The notes beneath the pieces were generated by a model. The model was not told the DNA's origin. It saw only the letters and a list, made by a program, of their open reading frames with translations, and made no database searches. From the NCBI GenBank assembly GCA_020027475.1, contig JAHRAZ010000051.1:1-64000 (forward strand): a stretch of DNA of 64,000 bases, given 5' to 3'. The translations under genes were made by a program, and so were the position numbers. Below, piece after piece: positions 43,893 through 54,123 of the stretch (positions are counted from its first letter, which is position 1; each line of letters begins with the position of its first letter). This stretch comes from Microthrixaceae bacterium (GTDB lineage Bacteria > Actinomycetota > Acidimicrobiia > Acidimicrobiales > Microtrichaceae).

Positions 43893-46847
43893 GTGCGCTA
43901 CCCAACGGACATGCCGCGTGCCGAACCAGAGAAGCCCAAGGGAGGGGGTCGTAGAGGCCGCTTGATTTTGGCGATCGTCATCGGCGTGATCGTGATCCTT
44001 GCAATGTCGATGCGAGCCATCGCCACCTTCTGGACTGACTACCTGTGGTTCGACGATCTCGATTTCGGTTCCGTCTGGACCCGCCTGTTGTCGGCGCGGA
44101 TCAGCTTGGCTGTGGCCGCCACGGTCATCTTCTTCCTCATCGCGGTTGTCAACCTGCTTCTGGCGGAGAAGTTCACTCCATCACTCAAGTCAATCTCGAT
44201 GGAGGATGAGGTCCTCGAGCGTTATCAGAGCGCCGTTGGTGGGCGTCAGCGTTTGCTGGCCGTGTTGGTCAGCTTGGGTGTTGCACTGATCCCCGGGATC
44301 AGCGCGGCGGGCGAGTGGAAGAACTGGATTCTGTTCAGGATGGGTGGTTCCTTCGGGACCGCCGACCCACAGTTCAACACCGACATCGGTTTCTACGTGT
44401 TCAAGCTTCCTTTCCTGTCACTCGTGGTCGACTGGCTGTTCGGATTCCTGCTGGTCACGATCGTCCTGGTCGTGGCGCTCTATTACCTGAACGGAGCCAT
44501 CAGGGTTCAGTCCAAGGGTGAACGCATGTCCTCCACGGCCAAAGCCCACCTTTCAGTGCTGCTGGCACTGTTGGCCTTCACCAAGGCTGCCGACTACTGG
44601 CTCCAGCGGTTCGAGCTGACGTTCCAGCAAAGGGATCCCTTCGACGGCGCCGGGTACACAGCGGTGAATGCCAACCTTCCAGCCCTTCAACTACTGATAC
44701 TCGTGGCTCTGTTTGCAGCGCTGTTGTTCATGATCAACATCCGTCGGCGAGGTTGGGTGCTGCCCGTCATTGCAATTGCGTTGTGGGCGATCACCTCGGT
44801 GGTGGTCGCTGCCATCTACCCCGCATTCGTTCAGAGATTCCAGGTTTCGCCAGCGGAGTTGAACAAGGAAGAGCCGTACATAGAGAGGAACATCTCGGCC
44901 ACGCGAACCGCAATGGGCATCAACAATGTGGAGACTTCCGATCTCAACTACGACCCCGATCTCACGCGAGAGGATCTTGAAGGCCAGCAATCCAACCTCG
45001 ACAATGCCCGGTTGCTGGATCCTGCGCTCATCAAGCCGACCATTCAGGCCCTTCAGTTCGGCCGCGAGTACTACTCGTTCAAAGACGTCGACGTGGATCG
45101 GTATTCCATGGACTCCGAGGATCCCGCCGCGAAGACCCCCACGATCATCAGCTCTCGCGAACTGAAGCTCTCGGGAGTCGAATCTCCCACCTGGGAGAAG
45201 ACCCACCTCGTTTTCACTCATGGTTATGCGGTGGCAGCAGCTCCTGCGAACTCGTCCAATTCTCGGGGTGAACCGGATTTTGTTGTTGGGGACATCCCTG
45301 CGCGCGTTCGCGACATCGGTGCTCTGGATCGGCCGGAGATCTACGTCGGCGAGGGTATGGAGGGCTACGCGATCGTGGGCACCCAGCAGCAGGAGCTGAG
45401 TTCTGATGACCTCACGACCACATATGAGGGCAGCACCGGAGTAGCGGTGAACTCCTTTTTCCGCAAGGCGGCCTTCTCGTTGAGGTTCGGCGAGATTGAC
45501 CCGTTGATCTCCGACTTGCTCACTGATGATTCCAGGGTGATCTACCAAAGGGATGCGGTTGAACGAGTCAAGACGATCGCTCCGTTCCTCGAGGTGGCCG
45601 GCGATCCCTACCCGGTCCTTGTGGACGGTCGGATTGTGTACGTGCTGGATGGCTACACGAGCTCGACCAGCTATCCCTATGCGCAGACCCTCGATGGTGC
45701 CGCCATTGGTGAAGCTGAACTCGGCACGTTCAACTATCTGCGCAACTCCGTGAAGGCTGTGGTGGACGCCTATGACGGCACGGTGGATCTCTATCTGTCG
45801 GACGTCTTGTACGGGGACGAGGATCCGATCGTGCGGGCTTACGCAAAAGCCTTCCCCGATCTTTTCTCCGAAGACATGCCCGCTCCACTCGCCGAGCATC
45901 TCCGGTATCCGGAGGGACTGTTCAAGACCCAAACCGAGCTGTGGGGCCGTTACCATCAGGACATTCCAGCGACATTCTTCAGCAACAGCGACCGTTGGAG
46001 CATCGCCCAGGCTCCGCCCTCGGACTCCTCGCCGGTTGCAGCAGTCGCCGCCAACGCAGACGGCACGGAGTCCGGCGGTCAGCAGTTCGGCAGGATCGAT
46101 CCGTACTACCAGATGATTCAACTTGAACCCGATGATGCGCCGGAGTTCGTGCTCACACGACCGTTCGTGCTGGCTTCCAGCGACGACAGCGGCCGAAATC
46201 TCACTGCGATCATGGTGGCGGACAACGACCCGGGATCCTACGGCCAACTCTCCGAGGTGGTGATCAGCGCGGGAGACGATGAAAACGGTGCCGCCACCCG
46301 CGTTGATGGCACCCTTCAGGCCAGCGAGAAGATTTCCACTTATCCACCGGTGTCCCAATATCAGACCGTGGTTGGCCAGCGCGGCTCCTCGGTTCAGTTC
46401 GGCAATCTCCTGATACTGCCGTTCAGGGACTCGTTGCTGTATGTGCGTCCGGTCTACGCACGTCAGGAAAACAGCGGCCTGAACACCTTGCAGCGCGTGG
46501 CGGTGACTTCAGGAGATCTGCTGGGCTTTGGCAGTTCCCTGGAAGAAGCGATCGATGACATGTACGAAACCGATGAGTCGGGTGAGGTGGATATCAACAC
46601 AGATCCGGACCGACCAGATCCTGAAGACCCGGACACCACCGCCCCCGAAACCACCACGGCTCCCGAAACCACTCTCGCTCCGATCGACGGCACACCTGAA
46701 GAGTTGCTTGCACAAGCCGACCAATTGTTCACCGAGGCCGACGAAGCACTTGCCAGCGGAGACCTCGGCGAATTCGACAGTCTGGTTGACGAGGCGAGGG
46801 AACTCCTGAAGTCTGCGTTGGCAGCTCTGGAAGGCGACTCGGGCTGA
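43893..46847 (+). CDS. UPF0182 family membrane protein
   Basis: 984 aa from GTG 43893 (ATG 43911 also possible), the usual size for this actinobacterial and cyanobacterial family. Seven membrane helices fall in the first 330 residues. A large extracytoplasmic region begins after YPAFVQRFQVSPAELNKE, and family motifs include YIERNISATRTAMGI and NYLRNSVKAVVDAYDGTVDLY. The C-terminus has an acidic Thr-rich linker and a short helical end. Biochemical function is unknown. Confidence 0.93.
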   Translation: MRYPTDMPRAEPEKPKGGGRRGRLILAIVIGVIVILAMSMRAIATFWTDYLWFDDLDFGSVWTRLLSARISLAVAATVIFFLIAVVNLLLAEKFTPSLKSISMEDEVLERYQSAVGGRQRLLAVLVSLGVALIPGISAAGEWKNWILFRMGGSFGTADPQFNTDIGFYVFKLPFLSLVVDWLFGFLLVTIVLVVALYYLNGAIRVQSKGERMSSTAKAHLSVLLALLAFTKAADYWLQRFELTFQQRDPFDGAGYTAVNANLPALQLLILVALFAALLFMINIRRRGWVLPVIAIALWAITSVVVAAIYPAFVQRFQVSPAELNKEEPYIERNISATRTAMGINNVETSDLNYDPDLTREDLEGQQSNLDNARLLDPALIKPTIQALQFGREYYSFKDVDVDRYSMDSEDPAAKTPTIISSRELKLSGVESPTWEKTHLVFTHGYAVAAAPANSSNSRGEPDFVVGDIPARVRDIGALDRPEIYVGEGMEGYAIVGTQQQELSSDDLTTTYEGSTGVAVNSFFRKAAFSLRFGEIDPLISDLLTDDSRVIYQRDAVERVKTIAPFLEVAGDPYPVLVDGRIVYVLDGYTSSTSYPYAQTLDGAAIGEAELGTFNYLRNSVKAVVDAYDGTVDLYLSDVLYGDEDPIVRAYAKAFPDLFSEDMPAPLAEHLRYPEGLFKTQTELWGRYHQDIPATFFSNSDRWSIAQAPPSDSSPVAAVAANADGTESGGQQFGRIDPYYQMIQLEPDDAPEFVLTRPFVLASSDDSGRNLTAIMVADNDPGSYGQLSEVVISAGDDENGAATRVDGTLQASEKISTYPPVSQYQTVVGQRGSSVQFGNLLILPFRDSLLYVRPVYARQENSGLNTLQRVAVTSGDLLGFGSSLEEAIDDMYETDESGEVDINTDPDRPDPEDPDTTAPETTTAPETTLAPIDGTPEELLAQADQLFTEADEALASGDLGEFDSLVDEARELLKSALAALEGDSG

Positions 46848-46979
46848 GGCAACCCTGTGGAGCGCCGCGGTTTTGACGCGGACCTTGTGAACGGCTGAAC
46901 TTGCGCATGAAATCGACCATTCGTTGGGCCGGGCATTCGCCGCGCCGACGCTGGTCTCATTGACTATGAGGGATCAAGA

Positions 46980-49340
46980 ATGATTCAGATGCTCGCCGAG
47001 GGTGGTTACCAGAACTTCGTACTGGGAAGCCAGGATTGGTCCTTGCTCATTTTCTGCGCTGTTGTTTCAGTGTTGGCGCTGGGTATCGGATACTTGATGA
47101 TGCAGGGGGTTCTGGCTGAGGACACCGGCACCGAACAGATGAACGAAATTTCCGATGCCGTTCATGTGGGTGCCATGGCATACATCAAGCGTCAGTTCCG
47201 CACGATCGTGATCATCGTGGTGCCAGTGGCGATTGTGGTATTTCTCACCTCCACGTCGATTTTGAATCCACTGCTGCCAGAGGTGGTCGCCGACGGCCTG
47301 TCCCGCTGGCAATCCGGAACCTTTCGCACCCTGGCCTTCGTCGCGGGAGCAGCCTTTTCCGGTTTCATAGGGTTCACCGGCATGTGGCTGGCCACCAAGG
47401 CCAACGTGCGCACAGCGCAGGCAGCGCGTGAAGGATCCATGAACAAGGCAATGCAGGTGGCGTTTCGCACCGGCGGAACCGTTGGCCTGTTCACCGCAGG
47501 TCTTGGCCTCCTCGGGGCCACCGTGATCGTGATGCTCTTCCAGAACACGGCCTCCGCAATCCTGATCGGCTTCGGCTTCGGCGGCTCACTTCTTGCCCTT
47601 TTCCTGCGTGTTGGTGGCGGCATCTTCACCAAGGCCGCCGATGTGGGTGCTGACCTTGTCGGCAAGGTCGAGGTCGGCATTCCTGAAGATGATCCGCGCA
47701 ACCCGGCAACCATCGCAGACAACGTCGGCGACAATGTGGGTGACTGTGCCGGCATGGCATCAGACCTCTTCGAGTCGTTCGGCGTGATCCTCGTGGCCAA
47801 CATCATTCTGGGTGTGACCGCATTCGGGGCGATCGGAATCGGCCCGGGCCGGGCTGCTCGTGGCCTCGTCTTCCCGCTGGCCATGATGGCGATCGGGCTG
47901 ATCGCATCGCTGATCGCGATCTACACAGTGAGGGCTCGCCCCGGCGAGACCGACGCTCTGAAGCCCATCAACCGGGGTCTCAACATGGCCTCTGCGATCG
48001 CCCTCATCGGAGCAGCGATCCTTGCGTTCGGTTACGTGGGGGATCCTGTGGGCTCCGACATTTCCAACGTCGGCCTCCGTATGTTCCTTGCGATCGTGGT
48101 CGGCGTGATTCTCGGCCAAGTGGCAAGTCGCATCACCCAGTACTTCACATCCAGCCAGTTCAAGCCTGTGCAGGACATCGCAGAGTCCAGTCGGACCGGT
48201 GCGGCCACTGTGATCCTTTCAGGAGTCTCATCCGGCATGGAGTCTGCTGTGTGGGCCGTTGTGGCAATTGTGATTGCCATTCTCGTAGGCCTCGGCCTCG
48301 GTGGCGGATCGACCCTGTTCGCCTTCTACTTGGTTGCCCTCATCGGTATCGGCATGTTGTCAACCACTGCGATCGTGGTTGCGGAGGACACGTTCGGTCC
48401 CATCGCCGACAACGCACAGGGAATTGCGGAGATGAGCGACATCTTCGAGGGGGATACCGAGAAGATCCTCGACGGCCTGGACACTGTGGGGAACACCACC
48501 AAGGCTGTGACCAAGGGATTTGCGATCGGCTCGGCGGTTATTGTTGCGGTGGCGCTGCTTGCTTCCTACCGCGAGACCATCGCGCAGTCTGGTGACAAGC
48601 TCCTCGGTGCCATCGAGGCCAGAAACGCGGAGGCGGCGTTCAATGCGGTCGCGATCAACATCGCCGATCCCAAGACCTTTGCCGGTGCCCTCATCGGTGG
48701 GCTCGTGGTATTCCTGTTCTCCTCCCTCGCGATCCTGGCGGTGGGTCGGACCGCCGGAATCGTGGTGAAGGAAGTACGCCGCCAGTTCCGGGAGAAACCC
48801 GGGATCATGGACTACACGCAGAAGCCGGACTACGGCCCGGTCATTGACATCTGTACCGGTGCGGCTCTTCGGGAGCTGACCACCCCGGCGCTGCTGGCGG
48901 TACTCATGCCAGTGGTTGTCGGTTTCGGCCTTGGTGCGTTCGCCCTTGGTGGGTATCTGGCCGCAACCATTGTGGTGGGTGCACTCATGGCGAACTTCCT
49001 GTCCAACTCCGGCGGCGCCTGGGACAATGCCAAGAAGTACGTCGAAGAAGGCAATCTCGGCGGTAAGGGCAGTGATGCCCACACCGCTGTTGTCATCGGT
49101 GACACAGTCGGTGATCCGTTCAAGGACACTGCCGGACCGGCCATCAACCCGCTGATCAAAGTGATGAACCTTGTGTCCCTTCTGATCCTGCCGGCGATCA
49201 TCGCGATGGGTGACAATGATCTCAGGTTTGCTGTGGCCGCCGCGGCGCTGTTGGTCGTGATCGGATCTGTGCTCTTCTCCAAGCGGCAGTCCACCGACTT
49301 CGGCAGCTCCGCAGAAGCTCCCGCGGAGACCTCCGCCTGA
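46980..49340 (+). CDS. hppA: Membrane-bound proton-translocating pyrophosphatase
   Basis: 786 aa, about 16 helices. The catalytic signature GGGIFTKAADVGADLVGKVE and DDPRNPATIADNVGDNVGDC bind magnesium-pyrophosphate. GNTTKAVTKGFAIGSA has Lys at the position that in K+-dependent enzymes is Ala, so this should be the K+-independent H+ pump. It recovers energy from pyrophosphate released by biosynthesis and complements the polyphosphate metabolism upstream. Convergent with the cyclase gene with only 6 bp between stops. Confidence 0.95.
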   Translation: MIQMLAEGGYQNFVLGSQDWSLLIFCAVVSVLALGIGYLMMQGVLAEDTGTEQMNEISDAVHVGAMAYIKRQFRTIVIIVVPVAIVVFLTSTSILNPLLPEVVADGLSRWQSGTFRTLAFVAGAAFSGFIGFTGMWLATKANVRTAQAAREGSMNKAMQVAFRTGGTVGLFTAGLGLLGATVIVMLFQNTASAILIGFGFGGSLLALFLRVGGGIFTKAADVGADLVGKVEVGIPEDDPRNPATIADNVGDNVGDCAGMASDLFESFGVILVANIILGVTAFGAIGIGPGRAARGLVFPLAMMAIGLIASLIAIYTVRARPGETDALKPINRGLNMASAIALIGAAILAFGYVGDPVGSDISNVGLRMFLAIVVGVILGQVASRITQYFTSSQFKPVQDIAESSRTGAATVILSGVSSGMESAVWAVVAIVIAILVGLGLGGGSTLFAFYLVALIGIGMLSTTAIVVAEDTFGPIADNAQGIAEMSDIFEGDTEKILDGLDTVGNTTKAVTKGFAIGSAVIVAVALLASYRETIAQSGDKLLGAIEARNAEAAFNAVAINIADPKTFAGALIGGLVVFLFSSLAILAVGRTAGIVVKEVRRQFREKPGIMDYTQKPDYGPVIDICTGAALRELTTPALLAVLMPVVVGFGLGAFALGGYLAATIVVGALMANFLSNSGGAWDNAKKYVEEGNLGGKGSDAHTAVVIGDTVGDPFKDTAGPAINPLIKVMNLVSLLILPAIIAMGDNDLRFAVAAAALLVVIGSVLFSKRQSTDFGSSAEAPAETSA

Positions 49341-49346
49341 CCCAGG

Positions 49347-50813
49347 TCAGGATCGAGACGGGATCCACCTGAGAAGGGAATTCCTGTTACCCGTGTCCTT
49401 GCTTCCGTCGAGTGTGTAAGCGGTGGTCCTGCCGGAGCGCCCCTTGATTTCGATGCGGCCGGCCTTCTTCCAGCCATCAGCGGCTCCTACTGCATCCACG
49501 GTGGAGGCATCAGCGAGCACGCCGCTGGATTGTGTCCGGGCCACATCGCACAGGCGAGCGGCGACGTTTACCACATCACCGATGACCGTGTACTCGTGCC
49601 GTTCCTGGCTTCCGATGAATCCGGCCAGCACTTCCCCGGTGGAAAGCCCTATGCGCGCCTCCAGAGTGTCTCCGATGCGATCGAGCTCCATGGGTATCAC
49701 CGATGCAGCCCGCAAGCCCCTCAGTGCGTGGTCCCGCTGTTGTCTCGGGGCGCCGAAAACGCATAGGGCAGCGTCTCCCTCGAACTTGTTGATCCAGCCA
49801 CCCTCACGGTTCACCACCGCCACCACCACACCGAAGAACCGGTTGAGCATGTTCACCACTTCCTCGGGTGGCATCCGCTCGGCGTAGCCTGTGTAGCCGG
49901 TCAGGTCGACGAAGAGAACCGTGACTTCGCGAAGTTCACCCACACGTGTCGGTTCGACACCTTCGAGAACCAGGTCTGCCAGACCAGCCTCGCCGACCTG
50001 CTTCTCGAAGGTGTCCCTCAGTTTCTCACGTTCCCTGAGTCCGGCAGCCACGTGGTTCACACCCTCGGTGAGGCGCCCGAGTTCGCCCAGATCATCTACG
50101 GGCAGGTTCACATCGAAGTCGCCGATTTCCACTTGATGGAGACCGTCGCGAATCCTCTGGATCGGTCTGAGCACCGAACGGGCCGCCAGCGTCATCACGA
50201 TTCCACCCGCCATGGCGGAGATGATTGTGACCCAGCCGAGGCGGTCGGCAGCAATGTCCTCAGGGTGGACACTGGCTGTCAGCCCGATCGCGAGCAGTGG
50301 GACGGCACTGCCCAGCAACCAAGCGAGCATCAGCCGTGGAAAGACATCGCTTCGATCCTTGGGTACCGGGGCATTCCTCAGTGCCAGAGCGAAGAGTGGC
50401 CGAAAGTATCCCTCTAGAAGCAAATACAACATGGCGCATGTCACGACACCGGCCATGGCGATTCCCAAGGACGTATGTGCGACCTCCTCATTGAGCAATC
50501 CGAACAGCACAGCCGCTACAAGCCAGGAAACCAGGGCACTGACTGTTTCGGCGGCCGGGAGACTGAACAGAACCTTCCGTTCCACATCTGTGGGTTCTCT
50601 GCGTTCGGACACCCATGCGACGGCCTTGCGGAGGAAGATCGTGTTGACTGGCACGGCCAGTATCAACATGAAGGCAATCCAGGTGGTGAACACCAAGAAA
50701 TTCCACCGCTTCGGACCCAGTTCGCGTATCGCGGAATCCGGGAGGAGGAATATGAAATAGAGGCTCACAATCAAGACGCCGAGACCATTGGACAGGACCT
50801 GTATTGCCACCAC
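49347..50813 (-). CDS. Membrane class III adenylate cyclase with HAMP domain
   Basis: 488 aa from GTG 50813. Six hydrophobic helices in the first 240 residues, then a HAMP linker (RPIQRIRDGLHQVEIGDFD) and a cyclase domain. The metal-binding Asp residues are in LFVDLTGYTG and FEGDAALCVFG, and the transition-state Asn/Arg in VIGDVVNVAARLCD. This layout matches the mycobacterial Rv1318c-Rv1320c group. It produces cAMP; the ligand sensed by the membrane part is unknown. Confidence 0.9.
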   Translation of the reverse strand: MVAIQVLSNGLGVLIVSLYFIFLLPDSAIRELGPKRWNFLVFTTWIAFMLILAVPVNTIFLRKAVAWVSERREPTDVERKVLFSLPAAETVSALVSWLVAAVLFGLLNEEVAHTSLGIAMAGVVTCAMLYLLLEGYFRPLFALALRNAPVPKDRSDVFPRLMLAWLLGSAVPLLAIGLTASVHPEDIAADRLGWVTIISAMAGGIVMTLAARSVLRPIQRIRDGLHQVEIGDFDVNLPVDDLGELGRLTEGVNHVAAGLREREKLRDTFEKQVGEAGLADLVLEGVEPTRVGELREVTVLFVDLTGYTGYAERMPPEEVVNMLNRFFGVVVAVVNREGGWINKFEGDAALCVFGAPRQQRDHALRGLRAASVIPMELDRIGDTLEARIGLSTGEVLAGFIGSQERHEYTVIGDVVNVAARLCDVARTQSSGVLADASTVDAVGAADGWKKAGRIEIKGRSGRTTAYTLDGSKDTGNRNSLLRWIPSRS

Positions 50814-50974
50814 GCCTCGAGAGGTGGAGCGCGATCTGACACGGCTCCACTCGTCTCGGTCTACGGAGTTGATTTCAGTGGTGATGAGTCAGGGCTGTCG
50901 GTTTCGGCCGGGTCGCGGCCTGGGGATCTGTCGGACCGAGCACACTCAGGCCGGCGGGGGGCATGGGTCTGCTC

Positions 50975-51640
50975 TCAGATCGGCTTGGGGGAGGCCAAGC
51001 CGACTGGGCAGCTCACGCCGGTACCGCCCAGGCCGCAGTATCCGTTGGGGTTCTTGGACAGGTACTGCTGGTGCTCGGCTTCGGCGTAGAAAAACTCGTT
51101 CAGTGGTTCGATGTCCGAGGTGATGTCACCGTAACCGGACTCCCGCAGTGCGCTCTGGAACTCCGTGCGGGACTCCCGTGCCTCCTCCGCTTGGGCGGAT
51201 CCCGCGGTGAGTATGGCTGAACGGTACTGGGTGCCGACATCGTTGCCCTGGCGCATGCCTTGTGTCGGGTCATGGCCTTCCCAAAACTGGGTGAGAAGTT
51301 CACGGTATGAAACCTCGTCTGGATCGAACACCACGAGCACGGCCTCGGTGTGGCCCGTGTGTCCCGAGCAGACCTCGGCGTAAGAGGGGTTCTGGGTGAA
51401 TCCGCCTGCGTAGCCCACAGCGGTGGAGTAAACGCCAGGCATCTGCCAGAAACCGCGCTCAGCTCCCCAGAAGCAACCCATCGCGAACACCGCGGTTGCC
51501 ATCCCGTCGGGCCATGGGCCAACGAGCGGATGCCCATTCACGTGGTGCAATTCGGGAACTGTCATCGATTGGTCCCGACCGGGGATTGCCTCCGTCGCGC
51601 CGATCTTTTCCGGTTCCTTGCCGAATCCGAATAGTGCCAT
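50975..51640 (-). CDS. msrA: Peptide methionine sulfoxide reductase A
   Basis: 221 aa from ATG 51640 (GTG 51661 is less likely). The catalytic Cys lies in [38 protein letters not shown] and [20 protein letters not shown] are typical MsrA blocks, and a resolving Cys pair lies near the C-terminus ([13 protein letters not shown]). It repairs S-form methionine sulfoxide using thioredoxin. Confidence 0.95.
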   Translation of the reverse strand: MALFGFGKEPEKIGATEAIPGRDQSMTVPELHHVNGHPLVGPWPDGMATAVFAMGCFWGAERGFWQMPGVYSTAVGYAGGFTQNPSYAEVCSGHTGHTEAVLVVFDPDEVSYRELLTQFWEGHDPTQGMRQGNDVGTQYRSAILTAGSAQAEEARESRTEFQSALRESGYGDITSDIEPLNEFFYAEAEHQQYLSKNPNGYCGLGGTGVSCPVGLASPKPI

Positions 51641-51755
51641 GGTCACCAGAGTAGGTCTCACTGGCGGGCTTACTCACAGGGATTGGGGACTTGACCCATG
51701 AAAACAGCCTGTTGGCGCTTGGCACGGCCGGTTCCCCGGCGGCACCATTAGACCC

Positions 51756-53033
51756 ATGGGGAGCGGCGAATCACTCCTCACGGCAGAGATTGTTGCGCTA
51801 CGGGCGAAACTGCGGCGATCTGACACTGAATCACGCCGTGAGGCAATTGAAACAATGGTGGCCTGGAAGGGCCGGGTTCTCGCTGACGACGCGGCCCTGA
51901 AAGTGCTCGCGGGAACCACGACCTCCTATCCCTGGGTCCACAATGTGGTCGACGACGTTGGTGAGCACCTGGTGGAACTCCTGCTTCGTGATCCTCATCA
52001 GGTGCCGGTTGCGGAGGTCGAGCGGGCGTATTCGCTTTGCTCCGACAGGGCTCGCCGAGGTTTGCTTCGGCTTCTGGCACTGCGTGGAGACGATGCAGGG
52101 GTCGAGGCGCTGACCCACCTCGTGGGCTCGGACGGGCCGTGGGATCTCCTGCCGGTTCCCAGCGAAGACCTACTCGTTCCAATTCTGAGCGCCCGCAGTG
52201 CCGGCCGACTTGCCGTTCCCCTGGCTTCGGTTGCCTGGCGGCGGGGTTGGGCACAGCACTGCGCAGACATGCTGTTTGAGATTCGTCTCGACGGAAAGCT
52301 GCCGGTGAGCGACGAACGGCTCGTGGCAGAGACACTGGAACCGTTGTTGGTAGACCTTGTCGACAGCTGCAACCGCGCAGTTGTCGTGCGTGATTCCGGA
52401 AGTGACGTGAGCCGGGTGGACCGCAGGGCGCTGGATGCGTTGTTGCCCACTGTTGCCCTGTTCCCGTCTGCTCACGCCGGACGTGTACTCCAGCGGGCTC
52501 TCGGTTCTGCAGACCCGCGGGTATCGGCAATGGCTCTGTCAGTGATGATTCGCAGGAACCTCCCGGTGGCTGAGGATCGAGTCGAGATCATCTGCCGGGA
52601 TCCGGAGGCTCGTTCGATCCTGTTGCGTGGCCTGGAAGAGATCGAATGGCACACGAGTGTGCCGCTCTTGCATGGTTCGGCTGCGTCGGTTGGGGAAGCC
52701 GCTCTGGTCTCGTGGCTGGCATCCGATCCACAACTCGGGGTGGCACCTGACGAGATTGAGTTTCGCGAGAGTTTGCCGGCGCCGCGCGCCTGGGGTGCGG
52801 GAGAGTTGCGTGTATACGCCTTCAGGCTTCGCTCGCCGCACTGGTCTGCCGAGCGGGGCTGGATGATCGGGGCAGTTGGACCGTTTGATCCCGACGCAGA
52901 GTTTCATCCGCGGCGTTCCGAGAACTTCGCTGCATTCAGCCTGTATGCCGCTGACTACGAGGATTGCATCGAAGGTCACGTGTTGGCCATCAGTGATGCT
53001 CTTGTCGGGGAACGCCCGGACGCTGCTGCGTAG
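51756..53033 (+). CDS. Large alpha-helical protein, possibly HEAT-like
   Basis: 425 aa from ATG 51756. The first 330 residues are mostly helical repeats with HEAT-like features (RARRGLLRLLALRGDDAGVE, DPRVSAMALSVMIRRNLP). The last 90 residues (ELRVYAFRLRSPHWSAERGW onward) form a different beta-rich domain with an FRLRSPHWSAERGWMIG core. No enzyme motif, signal peptide or membrane helix. Function unknown. Palindrome copy 5 lies 90 bp after the stop. Confidence 0.65.
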   Translation: MGSGESLLTAEIVALRAKLRRSDTESRREAIETMVAWKGRVLADDAALKVLAGTTTSYPWVHNVVDDVGEHLVELLLRDPHQVPVAEVERAYSLCSDRARRGLLRLLALRGDDAGVEALTHLVGSDGPWDLLPVPSEDLLVPILSARSAGRLAVPLASVAWRRGWAQHCADMLFEIRLDGKLPVSDERLVAETLEPLLVDLVDSCNRAVVVRDSGSDVSRVDRRALDALLPTVALFPSAHAGRVLQRALGSADPRVSAMALSVMIRRNLPVAEDRVEIICRDPEARSILLRGLEEIEWHTSVPLLHGSAASVGEAALVSWLASDPQLGVAPDEIEFRESLPAPRAWGAGELRVYAFRLRSPHWSAERGWMIGAVGPFDPDAEFHPRRSENFAAFSLYAADYEDCIEGHVLAISDALVGERPDAAA

Positions 53034-53123
53034 GGTCGGTCCGAACTGAGCGGGGACAGGGTGCGCGACTGTTGTCGCCATGCAACCCGAGTCACCCTCT
53101 GCCCAACCACCTCAAAAATCCCG

Positions 53124-53171
53124 TTCTGTGATGGTCAGGTCGCGCTAAAGCGCGACCTGACCATCACAGAA
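53124..53171. repeat. 48-nt perfect palindrome, copy 5 (loop TAAA)
   Basis: Arms 53124-53145 and 53150-53171; pairing extends three bases further on each side. Located between the HEAT-like and SDR genes. Exactly 1,000 bp before copy 6. Confidence 0.95.
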
Positions 53172-53301
53172 CGGATGATCGGGGTCTGCGGATCCGGTTC
53201 CCGCGGCATCCGACCCCTGGTTTGGCACACGGTCGGTTGTCCTGTCGGTCGGCTGTCCTGTCCTTGTCGAGCAGCGTTACTGTTCCGGCACCACTGTTCT
53301 C

Positions 53302-54102
53302 ATGAGCAGCGATTTGTCGACTAGGAGTCCAGTGCAGAAGTTCCTCGTACCCAACCGTTTCGCAGAAAAGACCGCAGTGGTCACCGGTGCCGCCGGCGGA
53401 ATTGGTGAAGCAACGGCCAAACGGCTGGCCGCCGAAGGGGCGAGCGTGCTGTGTTGCGATCTGGCCGACGAACCACTGGCCGCCACGGTTTCCGACATCA
53501 CGGCTGCCGGTGGTGTTGCAGTCTCCCACCCGATGGACATCTCGGACTCGGCCGCCTGTGACGCTGCGGTGCAACTAGCGGTTGGCACCTGGGGCGGTCT
53601 GGATGTGCTCTGCAACATTGCAGGAATCTTGAGGTTCGCCCACAGTCACGAGGAGACCGATCAGAACTGGCAAATGATGATCAACGTGAACCTCAGTGGC
53701 ACGTTCTATCTCAGTCGTGCTGCCTTGCCGCACCTGATGGAGACCAAGGGCGCGATCTTGAATGTTTCGTCCACAGCCGGACTCATCGGTCAGGCGTACC
53801 TGTCGGCGTACTGCGCGTCGAAACACGGGGTGATCGGAATCACGAAGGCCATGGCAGTCGAATATGCCCGCAGTCGTGTTCGTATCAACGCGATTTGTCC
53901 GGGCGGTGTGGACACATCCATGACCCAGAAAATCGACTTTCCCGAAGGCGTCGAATTCGACTTGGTCATGCGGGCCTCCCTTGCCAATGAGAACTGCACA
54001 CCCGACGACGTGGCCAACCTGATTGCTTGGACTGTCAGCGACGAGGCTACCTATGTGAACGGATCCGTGATCAGTGTCGACGGCGGCGTTGCCGCAGGTT
54101 GA
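53302..54102 (+). CDS. Short-chain dehydrogenase/reductase
   Basis: 266 aa from ATG 53302; no good ribosome site is visible, so the mRNA may be leaderless. Rossmann motif TGAAGGIG, NNAG-like CNIAGIL, the catalytic Ser in NVSSTAGLIG and YCASKHG (Tyr-x-x-x-Lys) are all present. VDGG near the C-terminus is also typical. An Asp after beta-2 (CCDLADE) suggests NAD(H) preference. Substrate unknown. The gene stands alone between palindrome copies 5 and 6. Confidence 0.88.
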   Translation: MSSDLSTRSPVQKFLVPNRFAEKTAVVTGAAGGIGEATAKRLAAEGASVLCCDLADEPLAATVSDITAAGGVAVSHPMDISDSAACDAAVQLAVGTWGGLDVLCNIAGILRFAHSHEETDQNWQMMINVNLSGTFYLSRAALPHLMETKGAILNVSSTAGLIGQAYLSAYCASKHGVIGITKAMAVEYARSRVRINAICPGGVDTSMTQKIDFPEGVEFDLVMRASLANENCTPDDVANLIAWTVSDEATYVNGSVISVDGGVAAG

Positions 54103-54123
54103 CTCAGTGTGACGTGATGTCCG

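Noticed and set aside
44691-46358. 555-aa minus-strand open frame opposite the UPF0182 gene
   Set aside because: No domain is recognisable and the plus-strand protein is a clear full-length family member.
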